Shown: positions 16,438 to 25,092 of the stretch, piece by piece
How the letters are laid out: each line of letters begins with the position of its first letter
How positions within the stretch are numbered: position 1 is the stretch's first letter
NCBI RefSeq assembly: GCF_036206005.1
Contig: NZ_CP108143.1
Span: forward strand, 3,672,001-3,736,000
Direction: 5' to 3'
Length of the DNA: 64,000 nucleotides
Source: Streptomyces sp. NBC_00178
GTDB taxonomy: Bacteria > Actinomycetota > Actinomycetes > Streptomycetales > Streptomycetaceae
The notes under the pieces: model-generated
Seen by the model: the letters and a program-made list of their open reading frames with translations, nothing else
Told to the model about the DNA's origin: nothing
The model's database searches: none
Position numbers and translations under genes: made by a program

Positions 16438-18138
16438 ATGGCCCCCGCGCTTTCCCCCGAAAAGCTGTCCGAGATCCACCGCCCGACGCTCGACCAGGCA
16501 CTCGACGCGATCCGCACGCGCGCGTACTGGTCCCCGCATCCCGAGCACCCGAAGGCCTACGGCGAGGACGGCCTCCCGGGCAGCCTCGGCGCCGCCGAGG
16601 GCAAGGCCGCGTTCGACGCGGTGCTCAACACCCGCATCGACCTCGGGCAGCCCGGCACCGACGGCTGGACCGGTGGGGAGACCTCGCCGTACGGACCGGA
16701 GCTCGGCGTCGAGTACCCGCACGCCGACCCGGACGTCCTGCTTCCCGCGATGCACGCCGCCATGGGTTCCTGGCGTGCGGCGGGACCCGAGACGCGGGCG
16801 CTGGTCTGCCTGGAGATCCTCGCGCGGATCAGCGGGCGTACGCATGAGCTGGCGCACGCGGTGATGCACACCAGCGGGCAGGCCTTCGTGATGGCCTTCC
16901 AGGCCGGCGGTCCACACGCACAGGACCGCGGCCTCGAGGCGGTGGCGTACGCCTACGCGGAGCAGACGCGCACGCCCCGCACCGCGGACTGGTCCAAGCC
17001 GCAGGGCAAGCGCGACCCGCTCCAGCTGCACAAGTCGTTCACAGCGGCCGGACGAGGTGTCTCGCTGATGATCGGCTGCAACACCTTCCCCACGTGGAAC
17101 GGCTACCCAGGCCTCTTCGCGTCGCTCGCGACCGGCAACCCCGTGCTGGTCAAGCCGCACCCGCGGGCCGTCCTGCCGCTCGCCCTGACCGTCCAGCTGG
17201 CACGCGAGGTACTGGCCGAGGCGGGATTCGACCCCAACCTCGTCGCACTCGCCACCGAACACCCGGGCGAGGGCATCGCCAAGACCCTTGCCCTGCGGCC
17301 CGAGATCAAGATCATCGACTACACGGGCTCCACGGCCTTCGGTGACTGGCTGGAGGCCAACGCCCGGCAGGCTCAGGTCTACACGGAGAAGGCGGGCGTC
17401 AACACCGTCGTCATCCACTCCACGGACGACTACCGGGGCATGCTCTCCAACCTGGCCTTCTCGCTCTCCCTCTACAGCGGCCAGATGTGCACGACCCCGC
17501 AGAACCTGCTGATCCCCAAGGACGGGATCAGCACGGACGCCGGTGACAAGCCCTACGAGACCGTGGTGGCGGACATCGCCGACGCGGTGAGCGGTCTCCT
17601 CGGCGACGACGCCCGCGCCAACGGACTGCTCGGCGCCCTGGTGAATCCGGACGTGAAGGCCCGCCTGGAGGCTGCATCGGGTCTGGGCGACGTCGCCCTC
17701 GCCTCACGCCAGGTGGCCAACCCCGACTTCCCCGACGCCGTGGTGCGTACGCCGGTCGTGGTGAAGCTCGACGGCACCGAACCCGACGATGGGGCGGCGT
17801 ACCTGTCCGAGTGCTTCGGCCCGGTCTCCTTCGCCGTCGCGGTGGAGTCGGCCGAAGCCGCCCTGGACCTCCTGCGCCGCACGATCAGGGAGAAGGGCGC
17901 CATGACCGTCGGCGCCTACACCACCTCGTCCGAGATGGAGCGCGCGATCGAGGACGTCTGCTTCGACGAGTCGGCCCAGCTCTCGCTGAACCTCACCGGC
18001 GGGGTGTTCGTCAACCAGACCGCCGCGTTCTCCGACTTCCACGGCTCGGGCGGGAACCCGGCAGCCAACGCGGCACTGTGCGACGGCGCGTTCGTCTCCA
18101 ACCGGTTCCGGGTGGTCGAGGTCCGCCGCCAGGCCTGA
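16438..18138 (+). CDS. paaN: Phenylacetic acid degradation protein PaaN (aldehyde dehydrogenase family)
   Basis: 566-residue ALDH-fold protein of the actinobacterial PaaN group, which acts in the aerobic phenylacetyl-CoA pathway (oxidising the ring-opened semialdehyde intermediate). The catalytic Cys is in SGQMCTTPQNLL and the general-base Glu in YTEKAGVNTV. NAD-binding features are VLVKPHPRAVLPLA and DYTGSTAFGDWLE. No enoyl-CoA hydratase domain is fused, unlike E. coli PaaZ. ATG 16438 and GTG 16435 overlap; GAGGAG at 16422-16427 could serve either. The gene is separated from paaABCDE by 3.4 kb but carries the same operator. Confidence 0.88.
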   Translation: MAPALSPEKLSEIHRPTLDQALDAIRTRAYWSPHPEHPKAYGEDGLPGSLGAAEGKAAFDAVLNTRIDLGQPGTDGWTGGETSPYGPELGVEYPHADPDVLLPAMHAAMGSWRAAGPETRALVCLEILARISGRTHELAHAVMHTSGQAFVMAFQAGGPHAQDRGLEAVAYAYAEQTRTPRTADWSKPQGKRDPLQLHKSFTAAGRGVSLMIGCNTFPTWNGYPGLFASLATGNPVLVKPHPRAVLPLALTVQLAREVLAEAGFDPNLVALATEHPGEGIAKTLALRPEIKIIDYTGSTAFGDWLEANARQAQVYTEKAGVNTVVIHSTDDYRGMLSNLAFSLSLYSGQMCTTPQNLLIPKDGISTDAGDKPYETVVADIADAVSGLLGDDARANGLLGALVNPDVKARLEAASGLGDVALASRQVANPDFPDAVVRTPVVVKLDGTEPDDGAAYLSECFGPVSFAVAVESAEAALDLLRRTIREKGAMTVGAYTTSSEMERAIEDVCFDESAQLSLNLTGGVFVNQTAAFSDFHGSGGNPAANAALCDGAFVSNRFRVVEVRRQA

Positions 18139-18168
18139 GCGGTTCGCCGGCTGGTCGGCACGCGTCCT

Positions 18169-18199
18169 CACCTGCCGGGAGAGCGGCTCCCGGCAGGTG
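18169..18199. terminator. Terminator between paaN and trmH-like gene
   Basis: 13-bp stem CACCTGCCGGGAG (18169-18181) / CTCCCGGCAGGTG (18187-18199) with a 5-nt loop, between convergent genes, 30 nt after the paaN stop. Confidence 0.8.
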
Positions 18200-18298
18200 C
18201 GTGCGGCAAAGGGAAGCGGGCCCGGAACGAAGGGCCGGTGGGGCGGGCGGGATTGCGCTCCACCGGCCACGTGACCCGTACATCCCGGGTTCTCCGAA

Positions 18299-19015
18299 TC
18301 AGTGGCCCTGCGGGCCTGGGGACGGGATGTCGGCGTACCGCTGCACCCAGGCGTGCATGGCGATGGCTGCGGCGGCTCCCGCGTTGATCGACCGCGTGGA
18401 GCCGAACTGCGCGATCGAGCACACCATGGAAGCGTGCTTGCGCGCCTCTTCCGTGAGCCCCGGGCCCTCCTGTCCGAAGAGGAGCACGCACCGGCGCGGA
18501 AGCTCGGTCCGCTCCAGCGGTACGGCCCCTGGCAGGTTGTCGATCCCGATGATCGGGAGGCCCTGGGCCTGCGCCCACGCGGTCAGGTCCGCCGTGTCCG
18601 GGTGGTGCCGCACGTGCTGGTAGCGGTCGGTGACCATCGCTCCCCGGCGATTCCAGCGCCGGCGCCCCACGATGTGGATCTCCTTGGCGAGGAAGGCGTT
18701 GGCGGTGCGAACGACCGAGCCGATGTTGAAGTCATGCCCCCAGTTCTCCACCGCCACGTGGAAGTCGTGCCGCCGGAGATCGAGATCGGCGACGATCGCC
18801 TCCCGCGTCCAGTAGCGGTAGGCGTCGCCCACGTTGCGCCGGTCCCCGTTCGCGAGGAGCTCCGGGTCGTAGCGGTCCCCCTCGGGCCACGGCCGCGGAT
18901 GCGGCCCGACACCGATCTCGTCGCCGTAGCCGTCGTCGTACTGGGCCGGCTCCGCGGACGGGTCGGTCGCCGGTGTCGAGAGGGGGTCTTCTGCACTGCC
19001 GGTCTCGCTGGTCAC
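18299..19015 (-). CDS. TrmH/SpoU family RNA 2'-O-methyltransferase
   Basis: 238-residue SPOUT methyltransferase that would methylate a tRNA or rRNA ribose with S-adenosylmethionine. The three SpoU motifs are intact: NWGHDFNIGSVVRTANAF (motif 1, Asn and Arg), LLFGQEGPGL (motif 2), and FGSTRSINAGAAAAIAM (motif 3) in the trefoil knot. The first ~75 residues are acidic and low-complexity. The GTG start overlaps the HTTM gene stop (GTGA), so it is the last gene of a three-gene coupled operon. The exact RNA target is unknown. Confidence 0.88.
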   Translation of the reverse strand: MTSETGSAEDPLSTPATDPSAEPAQYDDGYGDEIGVGPHPRPWPEGDRYDPELLANGDRRNVGDAYRYWTREAIVADLDLRRHDFHVAVENWGHDFNIGSVVRTANAFLAKEIHIVGRRRWNRRGAMVTDRYQHVRHHPDTADLTAWAQAQGLPIIGIDNLPGAVPLERTELPRRCVLLFGQEGPGLTEEARKHASMVCSIAQFGSTRSINAGAAAAIAMHAWVQRYADIPSPGPQGH

Positions 19016-20292
19016 CCGACGAGCGTATGGCCCTTGCCACCGCCGCCGCGCGGTGCCTCCCCCTCGTCCATGGCGGGACCTCGCTGCGCGGGCACGGTGT
19101 GCCCGTCCTTCGAAGGCCGGGAGAACAGCCGTCCCCGGCCCAGCGTGACCATGCGCCCCAGCCAGACGAGGAAGACCGTCGGCAGGAAGACCGCGTCCGC
19201 GGCGATCATCGCCATCGAGAAGAAAGGCAGTCCCAGCAGGACGGCGATCCCCGCGTGCTCACCGATCATGAGCACCAGCAGCACGTTCTTGACGCGGCGG
19301 TTGAACAGCGTGAAGGGAAAGGCGACCTGCACGATGACCGTGGCGTACGTCATCACCATGACCATCAGGGCGCTGGAGGCCACGATGCCGGAGAGCCCCG
19401 GCCAGGGCGCGAAGTAGTCCAGCTTGAGCGGGTAGTAGATCGCGGTGCCGTCCTGCCAGCGGGATCCCTGGATCTTGTACCACCCGGCCGTGGCGTAGAT
19501 CAGGCACACCTCCGCCATGATCACGAGCAGGGCGACGTTGTGAGCCAGGTTGGCCAGGACGTCGAGGAGGGTGCGCAGCTCGTGCCCCGGCGCGTAACGG
19601 CTCAGAGCCCACCAGGCGCCGTTGCCGAGCCAGAGGACCCACAGGACCGCGGGCAGCCACCAGGTGCCGCCCAGCCCGCCCAGCCCGCCCAGCACCGTGG
19701 CGATGATCAGTACCGCGCCGAGGACGCCCCACAGAAGCGGTCCCACCACGTCTCGGGGCGGCTGGAGCCCCTCCGCGAGGCGCGCGGCACGCCGCGTCGC
19801 GCGGCGGGCGTCGACCGACCAGACCCGAGCGCAGCGCGTGAGCACGAGGTAGATCGCCATGAGGTGGATGACGTTGTCGCCGCCGTCGCCCATGAAGATG
19901 CTGCGGTTCTGGAGGGAGAGCACCCCCACCATGAACAGGACGGACGCGAGCCGCGTTCGCCAGCCGATCAAGAGCAACGCGGCGGACACCAGTGTGAGCG
20001 CGTAGACGAACTCGAACCAGATCGCGCTGTCCGACCACATCAACACCGTGAAGGCGCCGTTGCTGGAGAGGAGACCGCGCGCCATGTCCCAGCTCCACGG
20101 TCCGTCAGGGCCGTAGAGCTCGCGACGGTGGGGCAGTTCCCGCAGCAGGAACAGCAGGCAGGTCGCGGAGATCCCGATCCGGACGACGGCGCTCTGGTAG
20201 GCGCCGAGGGGCCCCTCGGTGACGCGCTGGACGGCCCGGGACACCGAGCTGCCCGCGTTCCCGGGGATGCGGGTGGCGGTGGAGGTGCTCAC
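19012..20292 (-). CDS. HTTM domain (vitamin K-dependent gamma-carboxylase-like) membrane protein
   Basis: 426-residue multi-pass membrane protein. Hydrophobic helices include VVRIGISATCLLFLL, FVYALTLVSAALLLIGW, VVGPLLWGVLGAVLIIATVL and IVASSALMVMVMTYATVIVQ. Conserved-looking HTTM features are RNRSIF-like QNRSIFMGDGGDNVIH, YATAGWYKI and the polar loop SRWQDGTAIYY. The HTTM family shares its fold with vitamin K-dependent gamma-carboxylase, but no bacterial substrate is established in general. The GTG start overlaps the DUF5819 stop and its own stop overlaps the methyltransferase start. A Gly-rich tail follows the last helix. Confidence 0.87.
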   Translation of the reverse strand: MSTSTATRIPGNAGSSVSRAVQRVTEGPLGAYQSAVVRIGISATCLLFLLRELPHRRELYGPDGPWSWDMARGLLSSNGAFTVLMWSDSAIWFEFVYALTLVSAALLLIGWRTRLASVLFMVGVLSLQNRSIFMGDGGDNVIHLMAIYLVLTRCARVWSVDARRATRRAARLAEGLQPPRDVVGPLLWGVLGAVLIIATVLGGLGGLGGTWWLPAVLWVLWLGNGAWWALSRYAPGHELRTLLDVLANLAHNVALLVIMAEVCLIYATAGWYKIQGSRWQDGTAIYYPLKLDYFAPWPGLSGIVASSALMVMVMTYATVIVQVAFPFTLFNRRVKNVLLVLMIGEHAGIAVLLGLPFFSMAMIAADAVFLPTVFLVWLGRMVTLGRGRLFSRPSKDGHTVPAQRGPAMDEGEAPRGGGGKGHTLVG

Positions 20293-21407
20293 TTCTGCGC
20301 CCTCCCGTCGCGCAGTGCCTGTTCCGTCGTGTCCGTACCAGGCAGATCGGCCGGCTTGACCGTCCACCACGGGAGCACCCGGTACTGGGGATCGGTGTTG
20401 ATCTTCTCGTCGCTCCACGACGGGGCTCCCAGGGAACGCACGGATGATCGCACCTGTATCCGCTCGACCCTGCCGGCGAGGTCGTGGTCGGCCAGGCGCA
20501 GCATGACGATGCGGCGGATGTAGCGCTCGGACAGGTCCCCGCGGAGGCCGTTGGAGCGGTTCTCGCTGTCGTGGGAACCGGTGAAGAAGTCCCAGGCGCG
20601 ACGGAGTTCGTTCTGGTCGACGTGGCTGGGCAGGACGTTGCCGTGTATCGCCTCCCCGTCCTCGCGCGAGAGGTCGATCCAGCGGGTGGTGCTGTACCCG
20701 TCGTCACCGTCCACCTCGGCCCGCACCTGGACCGCGATGTTCTGCTGGAGCGGATTGGGTGCGAACAGTTTCCAGTTCTGCTCGAACTCGGGGTAGACCC
20801 AGTCGTCGACGACCGCGCCGTGCTGTTTCGTGAGCGTGTTGGACGGCGCGACGTGCAGGAAGATCATGGCGATGTGTCCGCAGGCCAGGACGCCCATGAC
20901 GGCCAGCGCGATCGCGGCCGCGACCTGGTACGGAAGGGAGAGGCCCGCCATGCCGATTCCGCCCGGACGCCGTACCGGCTCCTCGGGCGGAGAGCTTTCG
21001 TCGGCGGACGTCTCCGCGGTGGGCGACGCCTGACGCTCGTCGCGGGCGGCACCGCTTGCTCCGGACAGCGGTCGCGGGGGTTCGTCCATGCCCGGACCGT
21101 GCTCCTGACGGGTTGCAGCCGCGGAGACGGGCTCGGACAACCGGTCCGACAACCCGTCTGTCGACGCCCGGGCCTCGGGCCTGCCGCCGGGGGCCGGTAT
21201 CCCCGCGTGCGGGTCGTGAGCCTCCGGTCCGGGGACGTCGTGGTCCAGGGCAGGGGCACCTCCCGGATCCCCGGCGCCGTCCGCGTTCGGGCCGGTACCG
21301 GACCCCGCGTCCGGCTCACGGTCGCGAGCGGGGTCAGGGTGCCTCGTCACGCCGGACCTGGAACGCTCGTCGTCGCTTCCCGCGCGCCCACCGAGCTCCG
21401 CATCCAT
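20289..21407 (-). CDS. DUF5819 family membrane protein
   Basis: 372 residues, function unknown. The N-terminal ~150 residues are acidic, Pro/Asp/Glu-rich and presumably disordered in the cytoplasm. One transmembrane helix follows (YQVAAAIALAVMGVLACGHI), then an extracytoplasmic domain with the DUF5819 blocks PSNTLTKQHG, YPEFEQNWKLFAPNPLQQN and VLPWWTVKP. The ATG at 21407 is chosen; a GTG at 21434 is in frame but has no ribosome-binding site. It is the first gene of the DUF5819-HTTM-TrmH operon and is divergent from paaA. The two membrane proteins probably work as a pair; this is inference from coupling. Confidence 0.78.
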   Translation of the reverse strand: MDAELGGRAGSDDERSRSGVTRHPDPARDREPDAGSGTGPNADGAGDPGGAPALDHDVPGPEAHDPHAGIPAPGGRPEARASTDGLSDRLSEPVSAAATRQEHGPGMDEPPRPLSGASGAARDERQASPTAETSADESSPPEEPVRRPGGIGMAGLSLPYQVAAAIALAVMGVLACGHIAMIFLHVAPSNTLTKQHGAVVDDWVYPEFEQNWKLFAPNPLQQNIAVQVRAEVDGDDGYSTTRWIDLSREDGEAIHGNVLPSHVDQNELRRAWDFFTGSHDSENRSNGLRGDLSERYIRRIVMLRLADHDLAGRVERIQVRSSVRSLGAPSWSDEKINTDPQYRVLPWWTVKPADLPGTDTTEQALRDGRAQK

Positions 21408-21438
21408 GCCGCCCCGTTCGCCGTCGATCACCACTCAG

Positions 21439-21447
21439 TTATCCACA
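21439..21447 (+). promoter_or_regulatory. DnaA box upstream of paaA
   Basis: Perfect TTATCCACA directly before the paaA -35 hexamer and 44 bp before the TetR operator. Confidence 0.6.
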
Positions 21448-21450
21448 GGG

Positions 21451-21480
21451 TTGACACCCTACGGGCCCCCGACTCACCAT
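21451..21480 (+). promoter_or_regulatory. paaA promoter
   Basis: Consensus -35 TTGACA (21451-21456), 18-nt spacer and -10-like CACCAT (21475-21480). Predicted start of transcription is about 21487. Confidence 0.55.
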
Positions 21481-21491
21481 TGAAGCCAAGG

Positions 21492-21509
21492 AACCGAACG
21501 ATCGGTCGG
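21492..21509. promoter_or_regulatory. TetR (PaaR-like) operator before paaA
   Basis: AACCGAACGATCGGTCGG is the exact reverse complement of the 18-bp operator in the paaN promoter. It sits just downstream of the predicted transcription start and 13 bp before the paaA ATG, so repression would be by blocking clearance. Confidence 0.8.
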
Positions 21510-21522
21510 TAGGGAGCCCGGG

Positions 21523-22551
21523 ATGGCGGCAGTGACTGCGGACCAGACGACGCAGAGGACAGCGGGCACGGCGGACCCGGTGGACGAGGTGCGCACCGCG
21601 GCCTTCGACGCCGCGGTTGCGGCCGACGACCGGATCGAGCCCCGGGACTGGATGCCCGACGCGTACCGGGCCACGCTGGTCCGCCAGATGGCCCAGCACG
21701 CGCACTCCGAGATCATCGGGATGCAGCCCGAGGCGAACTGGATCTCCCGGGCCCCCTCGTTGCGCCGCAAGGCGATCCTGATGGCGAAGGTCCAGGACGA
21801 GGCGGGGCACGGCCTGTACCTGTACAGCGCCGCCGAGACGCTGGGGACCAGCCGCGAGGAGCTGCTCGACAAGCTGCACGCCGGCCGGCAGCGGTATTCA
21901 TCGATCTTCAACTACCCGACGCTGACCTGGGCCGACGTCGGCGCGATCGGCTGGCTGGTGGACGGCGCGGCGATCACGAACCAGGTCCCGCTCTGCCGCT
22001 GCTCCTACGGGCCGTACGCGAGGGCGATGATCCGCATCTGCAAGGAGGAGTCCTTCCACCAGCGCCAGGGTTACGAACTGCTGCTCGCCCTCAGCCGGGG
22101 CACCCCGGCGCAGCACGAGATGGCGCAGGACGCGGTGAACCGCTGGTGGTGGCCGTCCCTGATGATGTTCGGCCCGCCCGACGACTCCTCGTCGCACTCC
22201 GCCCAGTCGATGGCCTGGAAGATCAAGCGCCACTCCAACGACGAGCTGCGCCGGCGCTTCGTCGACATCTGCGTCCCGCAGGCAGAGGCCCTGGGGCTCA
22301 GCCTTCCGGATCCCGACATCAGGTGGAACGAAGAGCTCGGACAGCACGACTACGGGGCGATCGACTGGACGGAGTTCCAGGAGGTCCTCAAGGGCAACGG
22401 GCCCTGCAACGAACAACGGCTCGCCCAGCGGCGCACCGCCCACGAGGAAGGCGCGTGGGTCCGCGACGCAGCGGCGGCATACGCAGAGAAGCACGCGGTA
22501 CGGACCGGAAACGCCGGTGCCACCGCCCAGCCCGTGGAGGCGACCGCATGA
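21523..22551 (+). CDS. paaA: 1,2-phenylacetyl-CoA epoxidase subunit PaaA
   Basis: 342-residue catalytic subunit of the PaaABCE multicomponent oxygenase, which epoxidises the ring of phenylacetyl-CoA. The ferritin-like core contains the di-iron ligands in [13 protein letters not shown] and [15 protein letters not shown] (the ExxH pairs). [14 protein letters not shown] is a strongly conserved block. RBS AGGGAG precedes the ATG. The stop overlaps paaB (ATGA). First gene of paaABCDE, driven by the promoter and operator just upstream. Confidence 0.96.
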   Translation: MAAVTADQTTQRTAGTADPVDEVRTAAFDAAVAADDRIEPRDWMPDAYRATLVRQMAQHAHSEIIGMQPEANWISRAPSLRRKAILMAKVQDEAGHGLYLYSAAETLGTSREELLDKLHAGRQRYSSIFNYPTLTWADVGAIGWLVDGAAITNQVPLCRCSYGPYARAMIRICKEESFHQRQGYELLLALSRGTPAQHEMAQDAVNRWWWPSLMMFGPPDDSSSHSAQSMAWKIKRHSNDELRRRFVDICVPQAEALGLSLPDPDIRWNEELGQHDYGAIDWTEFQEVLKGNGPCNEQRLAQRRTAHEEGAWVRDAAAAYAEKHAVRTGNAGATAQPVEATA

Positions 22552-22838
22552 GCAGCTCGACCGACTGGCCGCTGTGGGAGGTGTTCGTGCGATCCCGACG
22601 CGGGCTGTCCCACACCCACGCGGGCAGCCTGCACGCACCGGACGCCGAGATGGCCCTGCGCAACGCCCGCGATCTGTACACCCGCCGCTCGGAGGGCGTC
22701 TCCATCTGGGTGGTGCCCTCCACCGAGGTCACCGCCTCGTCGCCCGACGAGAAGGACTCCTTCTTCGAGCCCGCCGGGGACAAGCCGTACCGCCACCCCA
22801 CCTTCTACGAGATCCCGGAAGGGGTGAAGCACCTGTGA
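22548..22838 (+). CDS. paaB: 1,2-phenylacetyl-CoA epoxidase subunit PaaB
   Basis: 96-residue small subunit of the epoxidase complex. Typical PaaB blocks are [42 protein letters not shown] and [11 protein letters not shown]. It stabilises the oligomer in known complexes. Both ends overlap neighbours: ATGA with paaA and GTGA with paaC. Confidence 0.95.
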   Translation: MSSSTDWPLWEVFVRSRRGLSHTHAGSLHAPDAEMALRNARDLYTRRSEGVSIWVVPSTEVTASSPDEKDSFFEPAGDKPYRHPTFYEIPEGVKHL

Positions 22839-23536
22839 CCGCGGCTCTCGCCCTCGGCGACGACGCGCTGGTGCTCTCGCACCGGCTGGGGGAGTGGGCG
22901 GGACACGCCCCCGTGCTGGAGGAGGAAGTGGCGCTGGCCAACATCGCCCTCGACCTGCTCGGGCAGGCGCGGCTGCTGCTCTCGTTCGTGGGTGACGAGG
23001 ACGAGCTCGCCTTCCTCCGCGAGGAGCGGGCCTTCCGCAACGTCCAGCTGGTGGAGCAGCCCAACGGCGACTTCGCCCACACGATCGCACGACAGCTCTA
23101 CTTCTCCGTCTACCAGCACCTCCTGTACGAGCGGCTGGCCACCGGAGGCGGACAGTTCGCGGACCTCGCAGCCAAGGCGGTCAAGGAGGTCGCCTACCAC
23201 CGGGACCACGCCGAACAGTGGGTTCTCCGGCTGGGCGACGGAACGGCCGAGAGCCACGACCGCATGCAGCTAGGTCTGGACGCCCTGTGGAAGTTCACCG
23301 GCGAACTGTTCGAGCCCGTCGAGGGCGTGGACATCGAGTGGCAGACCCTGCGTGACGCCTGGCTGGCCGCTGTCACCGCGGTGGTGGAGCGGGCGACCCT
23401 TTCTCTGCCCTCGGGCCCGCAGAGCGGCGCCTGGGCCGCGGGAGCGGGCAGGCAGGGTCTGCACACCGAGCCCTTCGGCCGGATGCTCGCCGAGATGCAG
23501 CATCTCCACCGCAGTCACCCGGGGGCGTCATGGTGA
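22835..23536 (+). CDS. paaC: 1,2-phenylacetyl-CoA epoxidase subunit PaaC
   Basis: 233-residue structural partner of PaaA with the same ferritin-like fold but not the main catalytic site. Visible blocks are LGDDALVLSHRLGEWAG, EEEVALANIALDLLGQAR and VKEVAYHRDHAEQWVLRLG. Starts with the GTG that overlaps the paaB stop. Its end overlaps paaD by 7 nt, which is normal in this operon type. Confidence 0.95.
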   Translation: MTAALALGDDALVLSHRLGEWAGHAPVLEEEVALANIALDLLGQARLLLSFVGDEDELAFLREERAFRNVQLVEQPNGDFAHTIARQLYFSVYQHLLYERLATGGGQFADLAAKAVKEVAYHRDHAEQWVLRLGDGTAESHDRMQLGLDALWKFTGELFEPVEGVDIEWQTLRDAWLAAVTAVVERATLSLPSGPQSGAWAAGAGRQGLHTEPFGRMLAEMQHLHRSHPGASW

Positions 23537-24030
23537 TCGCCGAAACCCCGCTGGAGGCGGAGCTGCACCGCCTGGCGGGCTCCGTGCCGGATCCGGAGCT
23601 CCCGGTCCTCACCCTCGACGAACTCGGCGTGCTCCGCGGGGTGCGGGCCGAGAGCCCGGACCGGGCCGTCGTGCACCTGACGCCGACCTACACCGGTTGC
23701 CCGGCCATCGAGACGATGTCCGCCGACATCGAACGGGTCCTGCACGACCACGGCGTGGCCGAGGTGTCCGTCGTCACCGTCCTCGCCCCGGCCTGGTCGA
23801 CGGACGACATCAGCGACGAAGGGCGCCGCAAACTCAGCGAGTTCGGGATAGCCCCGCCCCGCCCCGGCGGCACTGCGGGTGGCCCGGTACCGCTGACGCT
23901 CTCGGTGCGCTGCCCGCACTGCGGCTCCACGGACACGGAGTTGCTGAGCAGGTTCTCGTCCACAGCGTGCAAAGCGCTGCGCCGGTGCGTGGCGTGCCTC
24001 GAACCGTTCGACCACTTCAAGGAGTTGTAG
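23530..24030 (+). CDS. paaD: Phenylacetate-CoA oxygenase subunit PaaD (Fe-S assembly-like)
   Basis: 166 residues. The N-terminal MIP18/DUF59 domain has VPDPELPVLTLDELGV and the conserved Cys in TPTYTGCPAIETM. A C-terminal zinc-ribbon-like segment holds four Cys (CPHCGSTDTELL ... CKALRRCVAC). PaaD is required for epoxidase maturation, probably of the PaaE Fe-S cluster or the di-iron site. The ATG at 23530 lies inside paaC; a GTG follows at 23533. Confidence 0.93.
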   Translation: MVIAETPLEAELHRLAGSVPDPELPVLTLDELGVLRGVRAESPDRAVVHLTPTYTGCPAIETMSADIERVLHDHGVAEVSVVTVLAPAWSTDDISDEGRRKLSEFGIAPPRPGGTAGGPVPLTLSVRCPHCGSTDTELLSRFSSTACKALRRCVACLEPFDHFKEL

Positions 24031-25092
24031 ATGTTCCATCCGCTCCGGGTCAGCGCGATCGAACGGATCACGGACGACGCGGTGGCCGTCACCCTCGCCG
24101 TACCGCCCGAGTTGCGCGAGACCTTCCGCCACAGGCCCGGCCAGCACCTGAACGTGCGCTACGGCGTCGGCGGCGAGGAGATCCGCCGGTCGTACTCGAT
24201 CTGCGCTCCGGCCACCGAGGCGCCGGCGGAACCGTCTCTGCGGGTGGGGATCCGCATGGTCGACGGGGGCGCGTTCTCCACGTACGCCCTGAAGGAACTG
24301 GCCGTCGGTGACCTCGTCGAGGCGATGGCGCCGATGGGCCGCTTCGTCCTGGAGCCTCGCCCCGGGTACTTCGCGGCGATCGTCGGCGGCAGCGGCATCA
24401 CCCCCGTGCTGTCGATCGCCGCCACATTGCTGGCACGCGAATCCACGGCTCGCTTCTGCCTGATCCGGAGCGACCGGACGGCCGCCTCGACGATGTTCCT
24501 GGACGAGGTGGCCGACCTCAAGGACCGCTACCCGGGCCGCTTCCAGCTCGTGACCGCCCTGTCTCGCGAGGAGCAGGCCGCGGGCCTCCCTTCGGGCCGG
24601 CTGGACCGCGAGCGGCTCACCGGTCTGCTGCCCTCCCTGCTGTCGGTGCCCGATGTGGACGGCTGGTTCCTGTGCGGACCCTTCGGCCTGATCCGGGAAG
24701 CGGAGGGCGCGCTTCTCACGCTCGGGGCGGACCGGTCCCGCATCCACCAGGAGATCTTCCACGTCGCGGATGAGGGGGCCGGAAGTCCACCGGCGACCCG
24801 TACGACCGCTCCGGCGGAGAGCAGGCTCACAGCGACGCTCGACGGGCGTTCGGGAAGCTGGCCTGTCCAGGACGGGGAGTCACTGCTGGACACGGTGCTG
24901 CGGAGCCGCGCGGACGCGCCGTACGCCTGCAAGGGGGGTGTCTGCGGCACCTGCCGGGCATTCCTGGTGTCGGGCGAGGTACGCATGGACCGCAACTACG
25001 CGCTCGAACCGGAGGAGACGGGAGCCGGGTTCGTTCTGGCCTGCCAGTCGCACCCGGTCACCGCGGAGGTGGAGATCGACTTCGACCGCTGA
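24031..25092 (+). CDS. paaE: 1,2-phenylacetyl-CoA epoxidase reductase PaaE
   Basis: 353-residue NADPH reductase that feeds electrons to PaaA. Order of domains: FAD-binding barrel (RPGQHLNVRY, RRSYSICA, residues 1-105), NAD(P)-binding domain (VGGSGITPVLSI, about 112-230, ending WFLCGPFG), then plant-type 2Fe-2S ferredoxin domain (about 265-353) with ligands in CKGGVCGTCRAF and the final Cys in LACQSHP. The ATG immediately follows the paaD stop. Last gene of the operon. Confidence 0.95.
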   Translation: MFHPLRVSAIERITDDAVAVTLAVPPELRETFRHRPGQHLNVRYGVGGEEIRRSYSICAPATEAPAEPSLRVGIRMVDGGAFSTYALKELAVGDLVEAMAPMGRFVLEPRPGYFAAIVGGSGITPVLSIAATLLARESTARFCLIRSDRTAASTMFLDEVADLKDRYPGRFQLVTALSREEQAAGLPSGRLDRERLTGLLPSLLSVPDVDGWFLCGPFGLIREAEGALLTLGADRSRIHQEIFHVADEGAGSPPATRTTAPAESRLTATLDGRSGSWPVQDGESLLDTVLRSRADAPYACKGGVCGTCRAFLVSGEVRMDRNYALEPEETGAGFVLACQSHPVTAEVEIDFDR

